A stretch of DNA of 34,121 nucleotides, taken from Enhydrobacter sp. GTDB taxonomy: Bacteria; Pseudomonadota; Alphaproteobacteria; Reyranellales; Reyranellaceae. The notes under the pieces are model-generated. The model made no database searches and was not told the origin of the DNA. It worked only from the letters and a program-made list of their open reading frames with translations. The DNA lies in assembly GCA_026126105.1 (NCBI GenBank), contig JAHCJV010000064.1, forward strand, positions 1 to 34,121, written 5' to 3'. How positions within the stretch are numbered: position 1 is the stretch's first letter; each line of letters begins with the position of its first letter. A program made the translations under genes and the position numbers. Positions 1 through 8,377 of this stretch are shown here, piece after piece.

Positions 1-149
1 CCGCCGAGGGCGCCCAGTTCATCGTCAGCGGCGAATGGTGGCTGTTCCTGTTCCCCGGCCTCGCCATCGTGATCATGGTGCTGGCCTTCAACCTGGTCGG
101 CGACGGGCTGCGCGACTTCCTCGATCCGCGCATGCGGGGCGTGCGATGA
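1..149 (+). CDS. Dipeptide/oligopeptide ABC permease (DppC-type), C-terminal end only
   Basis: Only the last 48 codons are in the window (frame begins at base 3, stop TGA at 147-149). The visible part has the last membrane segment (LFLFPGLAIVIMVLAFNLV) followed by GDGLRDFLDPRMRG, the typical end of DppC/OppC permeases; the same ending (GDGLRDVLDPR) recurs in the second DppC at 6484-7350. It would form the inner-membrane channel with a DppB partner that must lie upstream. The stop overlaps the ATG of the next ATPase gene (ATGA), so they are translationally coupled. Family assignment is solid despite the short length; the substrate is unknown. Confidence 0.85.
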   Translation, partial: AEGAQFIVSGEWWLFLFPGLAIVIMVLAFNLVGDGLRDFLDPRMRGVR

Positions 150-1132
150 GCGTCGCGTCGGTCGTCGACGTGCGCGACCTCAGCGTCCGCTTCGCCAGCG
201 ACCACGGCGAGATCGAAGCGGTCGATGCGGCGAGCTTCGACGTGCGTGAGGGCGAGATCCTCGGCCTCGTGGGCGAGTCGGGCTCGGGCAAGACCGTGAC
301 CGCGACGGCGCTCCTGCGCCTGATCCGCAAGCCCGGCCGCCAGACCGGCGGCAGCATCCTGTTCGACGGACGCGACCTGTCGCTGCTCAGCGAGGACGAG
401 CTGCAGCAGATCCGCGGCGCCAGGATCGCGATGATCTCGCAGACGCCGCGGACCTCGCTCAATCCGCTGATCACCGTCGGCGCGCAGGTCGCCCGGCTGT
501 TCCAGCTGCATGCCGGCCTGTCGCCCGCCGACAGCCGCAAGCGCGCGCTGGAAATGCTCACGCTGGTCGGCATTCCCGAGCCGGAACGCCGGGCGCGCCA
601 GTACGCCCACCAGTTCTCCGGCGGCATGTGCCAGAGGGTCATGATCGCCATGGCGCTCACCACCTCGCCGCGCCTGCTGATCGCCGACGAGCCGACGACC
701 GGCCTCGATGTCTCGACCGCCGCCCGCATCCTCGACCTGCTGCGCGAGCTTGGCGCGCGGACCGGCGCCTCGATCCTGCTGATCACCCACGACCTCGGCG
801 TGGTCGCCACGACCTGCCAGAGGGTCGCCGTGATGCACGCCGGGCAGGTCGTCGAGGTCGCGCCGGTGCGCTCTCTGTTCCGTCACCCGGCGCATCCTTA
901 CACCCGCGCGCTGGTGCGCTCGATCCCTCGCATCGATCGCGAGATCGTCATGGAGCCGGTGCCGGGATCCGTGCCGTCGCTGCTCAATCCGCCGGCAGGC
1001 TGCCGCTATGCCGGGCGCTGCCCCTGGGTGGAGGATCGCTGCCGGCGACTGAAGCCCGCGATGACGCCCGTGGCGCCGGAACATTTCGTCGCCTGCTTTG
1101 CCGTGGAGGATGGTCGTGCCGCCCCTGTGTGA
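146..1132 (+). CDS. Peptide/opine ABC transporter ATPase, DppD/OppD-type
   Basis: A 328-residue ATP-binding subunit of a Dpp/Opp-type importer that would power uptake on the cytoplasmic face. Walker A is GESGSGKT (residues 43-50). The signature motif is FSGGMCQRV, slightly divergent from the usual LSGGQ core. Walker B is LLIADEPTTGLDV, followed by the H-loop region LLITHDLG. The C-terminus carries the oligopeptide-type extension with the cysteine cluster CRYAGRCPWVEDRC. I chose ATG at 146 because it overlaps the permease stop by four bases; earlier in-frame starts would lie inside the permease gene. It pairs with the next ATPase as a heterodimer. Substrate cannot be read from an ATPase. Confidence 0.93.
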   Translation: MSVASVVDVRDLSVRFASDHGEIEAVDAASFDVREGEILGLVGESGSGKTVTATALLRLIRKPGRQTGGSILFDGRDLSLLSEDELQQIRGARIAMISQTPRTSLNPLITVGAQVARLFQLHAGLSPADSRKRALEMLTLVGIPEPERRARQYAHQFSGGMCQRVMIAMALTTSPRLLIADEPTTGLDVSTAARILDLLRELGARTGASILLITHDLGVVATTCQRVAVMHAGQVVEVAPVRSLFRHPAHPYTRALVRSIPRIDREIVMEPVPGSVPSLLNPPAGCRYAGRCPWVEDRCRRLKPAMTPVAPEHFVACFAVEDGRAAPV

Positions 1133-2093
1133 GGTCGCCGATCTCAAGACGCACTTCCCGCTGCGCGGGCCTGCCGCGTGGCTGCGTGCGCTCAAGGACG
1201 GCACGCCGCCGGTCGTGCGCGCCGTCGACGGCGTGTCCTTCGCCGTCGAGGCCGGCGAGACGGTCGGGCTGGTGGGCGAATCGGGCTGCGGCAAGTCCAC
1301 GGTCGCGCGCACCTTGGTCAGGCTGGTGGCGCCGACGTCGGGCAGCATCCGGTTCGACGGCGCGGAGCTCACGACGCTCTCCGACACCGGCTTCAACAAG
1401 GTCCGGCCGAACCTGCAGATGGTGTTCCAGGACCCGACCGCGTCGCTCAATCCGCGCCTCAGCGTGCGGCGCATGGTCGGCGAACCGCTCAAGCTGCATA
1501 CCGGGCTGAGCGCGGCAGAGCGCCGCGAACGCACCGACGCGGTGCTCGAGGAAGTCGGCCTCGGCGCGGAGCTGGCCAACCGCTATGCGCACGAGCTGTC
1601 GGGCGGCCAGCGCCAGCGGGTCAACATCGCCCGCGCCCTGGTGACCAATCCGCGCCTCATCGTGCTCGACGAGCCGACGTCGGCGCTCGACGTCTCGCTG
1701 CGCGCGCGCGTGATCCTGATGCTGGAAGAGCTGCGCCGGCGCCACGGCCTGTCCTATCTCTTCATCTCGCACGACCTCGCCACCGTGCGCTATCTCGCCT
1801 CGCGCGTGGCCGTCATGTATCTCGGCGTGATCGTCGAGCAGGCGACGGCCGGGGAGCTGTTCGACCATCCCGCCCATCCCTACACGCGCGCCCTTCTCGC
1901 GGCGGTCCCGGTGCCGGATCCCGACGCCAGGCGCGATCCGTTCGTGCTCTCCGGCGAGATCCCGAGCCCGATCGACATCCCGGCCGGCTGCCGGCTGCGC
2001 AACCGCTGTCCGCTGGCCCAGCCGGTCTGCGCCGAGCCGGTGCCCTGGCGCGAGGTGGCGCCCGGCCATTTCGCGGCCTGCCATCTGGTCTGA
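1110..2093 (+). CDS. Peptide/opine ABC transporter ATPase, DppF/OppF-type
   Basis: A 327-residue second ATPase of the first importer. Walker A is GESGCGKST (56-64 from this start), the signature is LSGGQRQRV, Walker B is LIVLDEPTSALDVS, and the C-terminal extension is CRLRNRCPLAQPVC, all typical of DppF/OppF. The start is uncertain: ATG at 1110 directly follows a GGAGG at 1105-1109, which is too close. GTG at 1116 has that same GGAGG six bases upstream and would give a protein two residues shorter. Either start overlaps the end of the DppD-type gene (stop 1130-1132), indicating tight coupling. The gene closes this ABC cassette; small REDY-like genes follow after 24 bases. Confidence 0.93.
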   Translation: MVVPPLCEVADLKTHFPLRGPAAWLRALKDGTPPVVRAVDGVSFAVEAGETVGLVGESGCGKSTVARTLVRLVAPTSGSIRFDGAELTTLSDTGFNKVRPNLQMVFQDPTASLNPRLSVRRMVGEPLKLHTGLSAAERRERTDAVLEEVGLGAELANRYAHELSGGQRQRVNIARALVTNPRLIVLDEPTSALDVSLRARVILMLEELRRRHGLSYLFISHDLATVRYLASRVAVMYLGVIVEQATAGELFDHPAHPYTRALLAAVPVPDPDARRDPFVLSGEIPSPIDIPAGCRLRNRCPLAQPVCAEPVPWREVAPGHFAACHLV

Positions 2094-2117
2094 TCGGCAA
2101 TCGAAGGAGGAGAGCCA

Positions 2118-2441
2118 ATGACGGTCGTCCGCTACGTGTTGGTGAAAGTGAGGCCCGGCGTCTCGCTCGACGAGTTCGAGACGTTCGAGCGCGAGGTCGA
2201 CTATGTGAAGGCGATGGAGAATCCGTCGATCGTGAGCTACCGCACCCATCGCATCCAGGACCTCGACCCCGGCATCGAAGGCGGCCCATGGGACTTCATG
2301 GAACGTATCGAGGTCACCAGCCGCGCCGAGTACGAGAAGCAGGCCGCATCGGGCAGCAAGGAGTTCCTCGACCTGCTCTACAGCAAGTGGCTCGACCGCT
2401 CGAAGACGGTCGCGATCTGGTCGGAACTGATCGAGCCCTGA
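2118..2441 (+). CDS. REDY/HapK-like small protein (ferredoxin-like alpha+beta barrel), copy 1
   Basis: A 107-residue soluble protein with no signal peptide. A good ribosome site (AAGGAGGAG, 2104-2112) precedes the ATG. The beta-alpha-beta pattern is visible: VVRYVLVKVRPGV, then a charged helix with EREVDY, the strand SIVSYRTHRI, the motif GGPWDFMERIEV, and a last helix ending LYSKWLDRSKT. This resembles REDY-like HapK proteins and other dimeric alpha/beta-barrel proteins (family recalled, not searched). The biochemical role of that family is poorly defined; HapK comes from a prodigiosin-type cluster. It is a tandem paralogue of the next gene (about 50 of 107 positions identical by hand count, no gaps). 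Its place between importer ATPases and an SDR suggests a catabolic role, but that is inference. Confidence 0.75.
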   Translation: MTVVRYVLVKVRPGVSLDEFETFEREVDYVKAMENPSIVSYRTHRIQDLDPGIEGGPWDFMERIEVTSRAEYEKQAASGSKEFLDLLYSKWLDRSKTVAIWSELIEP

Positions 2442-2464
2442 GACAGGCAGCGAGGAGAAACACC

Positions 2465-2788
2465 ATGGCAATCGTGAGATATGTGTTCGCTGCGCTGAAG
2501 CCCGGCGTCGACCCGGAAGTCTACGAGAAGTACGAGCGCGAGGTCGACTACGCGATCGCCGCCAAGATGAAGACGATCGTCTCGTACCGCACGCATCGCC
2601 TGACCGGCGTCGTGGGAAACCTGGAAGGCGGGCCGTGGGACTATCTCGAGCGCATCGAGATCACCGATCGCGCGGCGTACGAGGCGGAGATCAAGACGGT
2701 CGGCGCCGACCTGATCGCCGAGCTCTACGAGAAGTATCTCGACAAGTCGAAGACCAAGTCGGTCTGGACCGTGCTCGTCGACCCGTGA
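2465..2788 (+). CDS. REDY/HapK-like small protein (ferredoxin-like alpha+beta barrel), copy 2
   Basis: A 107-residue paralogue of the preceding gene and of exactly the same length. It keeps the same landmarks: VRYVFAALKPGVDP, YEREVDY, TIVSYRTHRL, GGPWDYLERIEI, and LDKSKTKSVW near the end. The ribosome site is GAGGAGAAA just upstream of ATG 2465. Conserved polar residues in both copies (Arg-Glu-Val-Asp-Tyr; Ser-Tyr-Arg-Thr-His-Arg; Gly-Gly-Pro-Trp-Asp) are the obvious candidates for a shared binding pocket or dimer interface. The stop TGA overlaps the GTG start of the SDR gene (GTGA at 2785-2788), so it is probably co-translated with it. The two copies could form a heterodimer. Exact function is unknown. 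Confidence 0.75.
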   Translation: MAIVRYVFAALKPGVDPEVYEKYEREVDYAIAAKMKTIVSYRTHRLTGVVGNLEGGPWDYLERIEITDRAAYEAEIKTVGADLIAELYEKYLDKSKTKSVWTVLVDP

Positions 2789-3567
2789 GCGAGATCGCGG
2801 TCCTTGCCGGCAAGGTGGCGCTGGTCACCGGATCCTCGTCGGGGGCGGGCGTCGCGATCGCGCTCGAGCTGGCGCGTCATGGCGCCAGCGTCGCCGTCCA
2901 TTGCCGTTCCGCCATCGACGAGGCCGTATCGGTGGCGTGCCGGATCCGCAAGAGCGGCGTCGAGTCGGTCGCGTTCAAGGCCGACCTCGCCGACGCCGAT
3001 GCCTGCGCCACGCTGGTCGACGAGGTCGAAAAGGCGCTGGGGCCGATCTCGGTGCTGGTCAACAATGCCGGCCCGTTCGCCGATGCGCCGTTCCGCACCC
3101 TGACGCCATCCGCCTGGGATCGCGTGATGTCGGCCAACCTGAGGGCGCCTTGGCTGCTCGCACAGAAGGTCGCGCCGGCGATGGAACGGATGGGATGGGG
3201 CCGCATCGTCAATCTCGGCGCCACGTCCGGATTCGTGCGGACCCACTCCGTCTACGGCCTCGCGAAGGCGTCCCTGCTCCATCTCACCGAAAGCCTCGCC
3301 CTCGAGCTCGCGCCAACGATCACCGTCAACGCCGTCGTCCCCAGCCAGATTGCGAGCGCCCGCACCGACACCATGCCGGTCTACAAGGCTGCCGCGATCG
3401 ACGGCACGCCGCTCGGGCGGCTGGTCACCGAGGAGGAGATCGGCCGCATGGTCGCGCTGCTCTGCTCGGCGGATTTCGACTTCGTCACCGGCCGCTCCAT
3501 CGTCATGGACGGCGGCCGCACCCTGCCCCGCTTTCCGCGCCTCAACATTGCCGACGGTGCAGTGTGA
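2785..3567 (+). CDS. Short-chain dehydrogenase/reductase (SDR)
   Basis: A 260-residue NAD(P)-dependent oxidoreductase of the classical SDR fold. The cofactor motif TGSSSGAG lies at residues 15-22 and NNAG at 93-96. The catalytic residues are Ser148, Tyr157 and Lys161 (YGLAK), and the C-terminus has the usual FVTGRSIVMDGG substrate-loop and strand region. I chose GTG at 2785 because it overlaps the previous stop (GTGA) and places the Rossmann motif at the usual distance from the N-terminus; upstream in-frame sequence lies inside the REDY-like gene. It likely oxidises or reduces an alcohol or ketone derived from the imported substrate. Substrate specificity is not deducible. It is the last gene before a strong palindrome. 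Confidence 0.9.
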   Translation: MSEIAVLAGKVALVTGSSSGAGVAIALELARHGASVAVHCRSAIDEAVSVACRIRKSGVESVAFKADLADADACATLVDEVEKALGPISVLVNNAGPFADAPFRTLTPSAWDRVMSANLRAPWLLAQKVAPAMERMGWGRIVNLGATSGFVRTHSVYGLAKASLLHLTESLALELAPTITVNAVVPSQIASARTDTMPVYKAAAIDGTPLGRLVTEEEIGRMVALLCSADFDFVTGRSIVMDGGRTLPRFPRLNIADGAV

Positions 3568-3594
3568 AGGGGAGTGTTCATGCTCTTCCGGACT

Positions 3595-3640
3595 GCGAGC
3601 GTCTCGCTCGCTCCTCCGCATGAGCGAGCGAGACGCTCGC
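3595..3640. repeat. Perfect 18-bp inverted repeat, intergenic hairpin
   Basis: Arms 3595-3612 and 3623-3640 are perfectly complementary over 18 bp with a 10-base loop (CCTCCGCATG). The arm begins GCGAGCGTCTCGC, which is itself a small palindrome (GCGAG/CTCGC), so the element could also fold as two small hairpins. There is no T-run on either side, so it is not a classic intrinsic terminator. It lies 27 bases after the SDR stop in the 180-base gap before the binding-protein gene. It may block 3' exonucleases, act as a partial terminator, or be a REP-type dispersed palindrome. The rest of the gap (3641-3747) holds no obvious gene. Confidence 0.85.
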
Positions 3641-3747
3641 GATCGGGAAGACGATGACGAGAACGCCGTGCCCGTACGTCAGACAGAACGCTTTGTTGGA
3701 ACGCGTATTGCACCACACGCCGCAGGGAACATCTGAAGGGGTAGGAT

Positions 3748-5346
3748 ATGGTCGATAGCTCGAACACGCGCGATCGTTTCGTCACGCGGCGCGGTCTCCT
3801 GAAAGCGGGCACCGCCGTCGGACTTGCACCCGCTGCATTCGCGTCTTCGGCGCAGGCGCAGTCAGCCTCGACATTCGTGTTCGCCAATCCGGTCGAATAC
3901 GACACGCTCGATCCGCACACCGTCTTCGACTACAGCCGCGTCGCCACGCGGCTCAATTTTTATGACGGGCTGTATCGCTGGCTCGACAATCCGCCGACGC
4001 TGACGCCGTGGCTCGCCGAGAGCCACACCGTGTCGGACAACGGTCTGGTCTATCGTTTCAAGCTCAGGGCAAACGCCAAGTTCCACGACGGCAGCCCGGT
4101 GACGGCCGAGGACGTCGTCTACACGATGGAGCGCACGCTCGGCATCAACAAGGGCCCCGCCGTGCTGTTCAGCCCGATCATCAAGCCGGGCAGCACCAAG
4201 GCGCTCGACGCCAGCACCGTCGAGTTCACCCTGACCCGGCCATCGGCTGCCTTCATGTCGACGGTGCCCGAGATCCACGTCGTCAATTCGAAGCTCGTCA
4301 AGGCCAACACCAAGGACAACGACTGGGGCCAGCCCTGGCTGTCGCGCAACGTCGCGGGGTCGGGTTCCTACAAGCTCGAGCGCCACGATCCGGCGGTCGG
4401 CGTCATCGGCGTACGCAACCCCGACCATTTCATGCCGTGGCCCGCGAAGTACGTCGAACGCATCGACCTGCGCACCGTGCGCGAGCAATCGACCCAGGTG
4501 CTGGGGCTGATCAAGGGCGACTATCATTCGCTCGACGGATTCCTGCCGGCCGATGCGCTCGATCGCCTGCGCAAGGCCAACACCGTGCAGATCATCGAGC
4601 AGCCCTCGATGCGCCTGTTCATCCTGCACCTGAACAACCAGCGCGCCCCGCTGAACGACGTCCATGTCCGCCGCGCCATCAGCATGGCGTTCGACTACAA
4701 GGGCTTCATCACCGACATTCTCAAGGACACCGCGGTGCGCAATCCCGCGCCGGTGCCGGCCAACCTGTGGGGCTATCCCAAGGATGTGAAGGGCTGGGAC
4801 TACGATATCGACAAGGCCAAGGCAGAGCTCGCCAAGGCCGCGGTGAAGATCGACCGGCCGCTGGAGATCCACACGCTCGTCGGCCTGTCGCAGACCGAGC
4901 AGGCCGGCCAGATCATGCAGGCCGGGCTGCGCAAGCTCGGCATCGAGAGCAAGATCGTCGCCGAAACCTGGCCGACGCTGTCGGGCAAGGCCCGCAACAA
5001 CGAGACGACGCCCGATATCTGGACCAACTGGATCTCGACGCTCTACGCCGATCCGCAGAACTGGGTCGGCGAGATGTACGACAGCAAGAACTGGGGCAAC
5101 TGGAAGACCGGCTCGTACTACAAGAACCCGAAGGTCGACGCCCTGATCGAAAAGGCCGTCACTTCGACTGACCAGTCAGTGCGCGACGCCGCCTACCAGG
5201 AAGCTTCGCGCATCGTCGTCGACGAGGCGGCCAGCGTGTTCATCTACAACACCAAATGGTACGGCCCGTTCGCCAAGCGCGTGCAGAACGTGCGCTTCTG
5301 CCCCGTGGGCAACGGGCAGGACTTCCGCTGGCTCAATCTCGGCTAA
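3748..5346 (+). CDS. Dipeptide/oligopeptide ABC substrate-binding protein (SBP_bac_5 type)
   Basis: A 532-residue periplasmic binding protein of the DppA/OppA class. The N-terminus has a Tat-like signal: twin arginines at 14-15 (TRRGLLKAG), a hydrophobic alanine-rich stretch, and a cleavage site after AQA (residue 37). The mature part shows family landmarks: PVEYDTLDPHTVFDY, FKLRANAKFHDGSPVTAEDVVYTMER, and the C-terminal domain DVHVRRAISMAFDY. The ribosome site AAGGGG (3736-3741) precedes ATG 3748. It would deliver a peptide-like or other small amide substrate to the permeases encoded next. The permease start is 85 bases downstream, so the system reads binding protein, B, C, D, F in the standard order. 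Ligand is unknown. Confidence 0.94.
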   Translation: MVDSSNTRDRFVTRRGLLKAGTAVGLAPAAFASSAQAQSASTFVFANPVEYDTLDPHTVFDYSRVATRLNFYDGLYRWLDNPPTLTPWLAESHTVSDNGLVYRFKLRANAKFHDGSPVTAEDVVYTMERTLGINKGPAVLFSPIIKPGSTKALDASTVEFTLTRPSAAFMSTVPEIHVVNSKLVKANTKDNDWGQPWLSRNVAGSGSYKLERHDPAVGVIGVRNPDHFMPWPAKYVERIDLRTVREQSTQVLGLIKGDYHSLDGFLPADALDRLRKANTVQIIEQPSMRLFILHLNNQRAPLNDVHVRRAISMAFDYKGFITDILKDTAVRNPAPVPANLWGYPKDVKGWDYDIDKAKAELAKAAVKIDRPLEIHTLVGLSQTEQAGQIMQAGLRKLGIESKIVAETWPTLSGKARNNETTPDIWTNWISTLYADPQNWVGEMYDSKNWGNWKTGSYYKNPKVDALIEKAVTSTDQSVRDAAYQEASRIVVDEAASVFIYNTKWYGPFAKRVQNVRFCPVGNGQDFRWLNLG

Positions 5347-5431
5347 GCGAAAGCGGCCGTCGGATGAGAAATCGGACAGGTGACGCGCACTTGGGCGCTG
5401 CACACCCGCCTCGGAGTGAACGTTAGCGCCC

Positions 5432-6484
5432 ATGGCCAAAGCGCTCCGGCGGGCCGCCGCCTTCTGGAACGGCACGGGCGTGTGGGCCTTCGTGCTGCGG
5501 CGCCTGGCGTGGAGCCTGGGCACGATCGTGGGCGTGGTCGCCGTGACCTTCATGGTGAGCCACGTCATTCCTGCCGATCCGGCGGCGCTGGTCGCCGGAG
5601 AGCGGGCCACGCGCGAGCAGATCGAGGCGCTGCGCCATCAGCTCGGCTTCGACCGGCCGCTGATCACCCAGCTGTTCGACTATTATGTCCGGCTGGTGCA
5701 GGGCGACCTGGGCAAGAGCCTGTTCACCTCCCGGCCGGTTTCCGCCGACCTGCTCTCGCGCCTGCCCGCCACGATCGAGCTCGCCCTGGCGGCCATGATC
5801 GTGACCGTCAGACTCGGCGTTCCGGTCGGCGTGCTGGCGGCGCTGCGGCGCAACTCGTGGTTCGACCAGATCGTGCGCATCGTCACGGTGTCGGGACTGG
5901 CGATCGCGAGCTTCTGGCTGGCAATCATCCTGCAGCTCACCTTTGCCATGGATGTCGGCTGGTTGCCGCTGGGCGGCCGCCTGCCGGCAGACGTGACGCC
6001 GCCGCCGTCCGTCACCGGCCTCTACACCGTCGATGCGCTGCTGGCCGGCCAGCCCGGGACCTTCGTCACGGCCATCCTCCATCTCGCCCTGCCAACCGTG
6101 ACGCTCGCCTTCCCCGCGATGGCCACCATCGTGCGCTTCACGCGCGCCGGCATGCTCGACACGCTGAACAAGCCGTTCGTGCAGTACGAGCGTGCCATGG
6201 GCCTGCCCGAATCGCTGATCGTCTGGAAATACATGCTGCGTAACGCGCTGACCTCGACCGTCACCCAGATCGGCCTGGTGTCGGGCGTCCTGCTGGGCGG
6301 CGCCGTCGTGATCGAGGCGGTGTTCGACTGGCCGGGCCTCGGCTACTACGCGGTCAATTCCATCGTGATGTCCGACTACAACGCGGTGCTCGGCTTCACC
6401 GTGTGGGTCGCCATCATCTACATCGCGATCAACATTGCGGTCGACGTCGTGCACCGGCTGATCGATCCGCGTAGCGCCGGCTGA
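5432..6484 (+). CDS. Dipeptide/oligopeptide ABC permease, DppB-type
   Basis: A 350-residue inner-membrane permease. After a short cytoplasmic start it has FVLRRLAWSLGTIVGVVAVTFMVSHVIPADPA, the classic DppB N-terminal membrane segment. Further segments lie near residues 105-130, 145-165, 195-220, 275-300 and 320-340. The cytoplasmic coupling loop is YERAMGLPESLIVWKYMLRNAL (EAA-type motif). The start at ATG 5432 has only a weak upstream site (GGAGTGA, rather far), so a later start, such as the GTG near residue 17, cannot be excluded. The stop overlaps the next ATG by one base (TGATG), so it is coupled to the DppC-type partner. Confidence 0.93.
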   Translation: MAKALRRAAAFWNGTGVWAFVLRRLAWSLGTIVGVVAVTFMVSHVIPADPAALVAGERATREQIEALRHQLGFDRPLITQLFDYYVRLVQGDLGKSLFTSRPVSADLLSRLPATIELALAAMIVTVRLGVPVGVLAALRRNSWFDQIVRIVTVSGLAIASFWLAIILQLTFAMDVGWLPLGGRLPADVTPPPSVTGLYTVDALLAGQPGTFVTAILHLALPTVTLAFPAMATIVRFTRAGMLDTLNKPFVQYERAMGLPESLIVWKYMLRNALTSTVTQIGLVSGVLLGGAVVIEAVFDWPGLGYYAVNSIVMSDYNAVLGFTVWVAIIYIAINIAVDVVHRLIDPRSAG

Positions 6485-7350
6485 TGGGCAGCGAAACCGC
6501 CCTCGTCCTGCGCAAGCTCGCCGAAGATCGGCTCGCCCTGATCGGGCTGTTGATCGTGCTGGCGCTGATCGCCTGCGCCATCCTGGCGCCGTGGCTGGCG
6601 ACGCATCCCGAGGCGGTCACCGAGATCAATCCCGCCCACCGGCTGCGGCCGCCCGGCGGCGAATACCTGATGGGCACCGACCGGCTGGGCGCCGACATCT
6701 ACAGCCGGCTGCTGTTCGGTGCGCGCATCACCCTCGTGATCTCCGTGGTCGCGGTCGGCGTCGCGGTCGTCGTCGGCGTGCCGCTGGGCCTCGTCGCCGG
6801 CATCACCGACGGCTTCGTCTCCAGCGCCATCATGCGACTGGCCGACATCTTCCTCGCCGTGCCGCAGATCGTGCTGGCGATCGCCATCGCGCAGACTTTG
6901 GGGCCGAGCCTGCCCAACGTCATCCTGGCGCTGTCGGCGACGTTCTGGCCTTGGTTCACGCGGCTGGTCTATGCCGAGACGCGGGCCGTGCGAAACGAGA
7001 CCTTCATCGAAGCCACGCTGGCGCTCGGCGCCTCGCCGAGCCGGGTGGTCTGGCTGCATATCCTGCCCAACATCATCTCGCCGATCATCGTGCGCATCAC
7101 GCTCGGCCTCGGCTTCACCATCCTGACCGCGGCCGCGCTGGGTTTCCTCGGGCTCGGTGCCCCGCCGCCGACGCCGGAATGGGGCCGGACCATCGCCGAG
7201 AGCCGGGAGTTCCTGCCGGACGCCTGGTGGTACGCCGCCGCTCCGGGGCTCGCGATCTTCCTGGTCGTCATCGGCTTCAACATGCTGGGCGACGGACTGC
7301 GCGACGTGCTCGATCCGCGCACCCGCCGCACCGGGAGGCCGCGTGACTGA
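6484..7350 (+). CDS. Dipeptide/oligopeptide ABC permease, DppC-type
   Basis: A 288-residue permease that forms the channel with the DppB-type protein. It shows the family sequence LMGTDRLGADIYSRLLFGAR, an EAA coupling loop (EATLALGASPSRVVWLHILP), and the ending GDGLRDVLDPRTRR, which matches the permease tail at the window start. Five to six hydrophobic segments are visible. Its last codons overlap the GTG start of the next ATPase gene (7343), so the genes are co-translated. The N-terminus is typical (ALVLRKLAEDRLALIGLLIVLALIA) and supports the ATG at 6484. Confidence 0.93.
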   Translation: MGSETALVLRKLAEDRLALIGLLIVLALIACAILAPWLATHPEAVTEINPAHRLRPPGGEYLMGTDRLGADIYSRLLFGARITLVISVVAVGVAVVVGVPLGLVAGITDGFVSSAIMRLADIFLAVPQIVLAIAIAQTLGPSLPNVILALSATFWPWFTRLVYAETRAVRNETFIEATLALGASPSRVVWLHILPNIISPIIVRITLGLGFTILTAAALGFLGLGAPPPTPEWGRTIAESREFLPDAWWYAAAPGLAIFLVVIGFNMLGDGLRDVLDPRTRRTGRPRD

Positions 7351-8377
7351 GCTGCTCGCGGTCCGCGATCTCGTGGTCAACTATCACACCCAACGCGGCG
7401 TCGTGCGCGCGCTCGACGGCGTGTCGCTGTCGATCGGCAAGGGGGAGGTCGTCGGTCTGGTGGGCGAGTCCGGCTGCGGCAAGTCCACCCTCGCCCGCGC
7501 CATCCTGGGCGTGCTGCCGGCGCCCGCGTCGGAGGTCAAGGCCGCCTCGCTGTCCTTCGGCGGCGAGAACCTGCTGGCCCTGGCGTCGGCCGATATCGCC
7601 CGCCGCATCCGCGGACGGCGCATCACCTTCATCCCGCAGGATCCGTACGGCTCGCTCAATCCGCTGTTCACGATCGGCCAGCAGATGCTCGACCTGATGC
7701 AGTGGAAATCGCCGCTCGCCATCCCGGCGCGGCGCGGCGCCTGGCCCGCCCTGCTGACGCGCTATCCCGCGGCGCGGCGCGCACGCGACCGCGCCGCGAT
7801 CCTCGAAATGCTCGAGGCGGTCCAGATCCCCAATCCCGAGCAGGCGCTCGCCAAGCTGCCGCACGAGCTGTCGGGCGGTCAGCGCCAGCGCATCGTCATC
7901 GCCATGGCGCTGCTGCCGCAGCCCGAGCTGATCATCGCCGACGAGCCGACGACGGCGCTCGACGTCACGATCCAGGCGCAGATCCTGCGGCTGCTCCATC
8001 GCGAGGTGAAGCGCCGGCAGGTCTCCGTGCTGTTCACCACCCACGATCTCGGCACGGCGTGGGAGATCTGCGACCGGATCCTGGTGATGTATGCCGGCCA
8101 GGAGGTCGAGGCCGCGCCCACGGCGGCGTTCTTCGCCGCCCCTCGCCATCCCTACACCGCCCGCCTGCTGCAAAGCCTGCCGCGCGCCGATGGCGTCGCG
8201 CAAGACATTCCCGGCGAAATCCCGAGCCTGCTCTCGCCGCCTCCGGGCTGTCGCTTCCATCCGCGCTGCGCGGAGGCATCGGCCGACTGCCGCACGAAGC
8301 GCCCGCCGGTGACCGGCAGCGCGCACGTGGTGCGCTGCTATCATCCGCTCGATGCGCCCGGAGAAGCGGCCGCATGA
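7343..8377 (+). CDS. Peptide ABC transporter ATPase, DppD/OppD-type
   Basis: A 344-residue ATPase of the second importer. Walker A is GESGCGKST (41-49), the signature LSGGQRQRI, Walker B LIIADEPTTALDVT, then LFTTHDLG and the C-terminal cysteine cluster CRFHPRCAEASADC. GTG at 7343 is chosen because GGGAGG (7333-7338) lies four bases upstream and it overlaps the permease stop. An extra arginine- and alanine-rich stretch (about residues 115-140, RRGAWPALLTRYPAARRARD) lies between the Q-loop and the signature. It makes the protein longer than its first-cassette counterpart and may be an accessory helix. It overlaps the following ATPase by four bases (ATGA). Confidence 0.93.
   Translation: MTELLAVRDLVVNYHTQRGVVRALDGVSLSIGKGEVVGLVGESGCGKSTLARAILGVLPAPASEVKAASLSFGGENLLALASADIARRIRGRRITFIPQDPYGSLNPLFTIGQQMLDLMQWKSPLAIPARRGAWPALLTRYPAARRARDRAAILEMLEAVQIPNPEQALAKLPHELSGGQRQRIVIAMALLPQPELIIADEPTTALDVTIQAQILRLLHREVKRRQVSVLFTTHDLGTAWEICDRILVMYAGQEVEAAPTAAFFAAPRHPYTARLLQSLPRADGVAQDIPGEIPSLLSPPPGCRFHPRCAEASADCRTKRPPVTGSAHVVRCYHPLDAPGEAAA

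Noticed and set aside
984..2471. Long antisense open frames opposite the ABC ATPase genes
   Set aside because: They mirror high-GC coding sequence on the other strand, lack family motifs, and overlap genes with complete Walker, signature and cysteine motifs.
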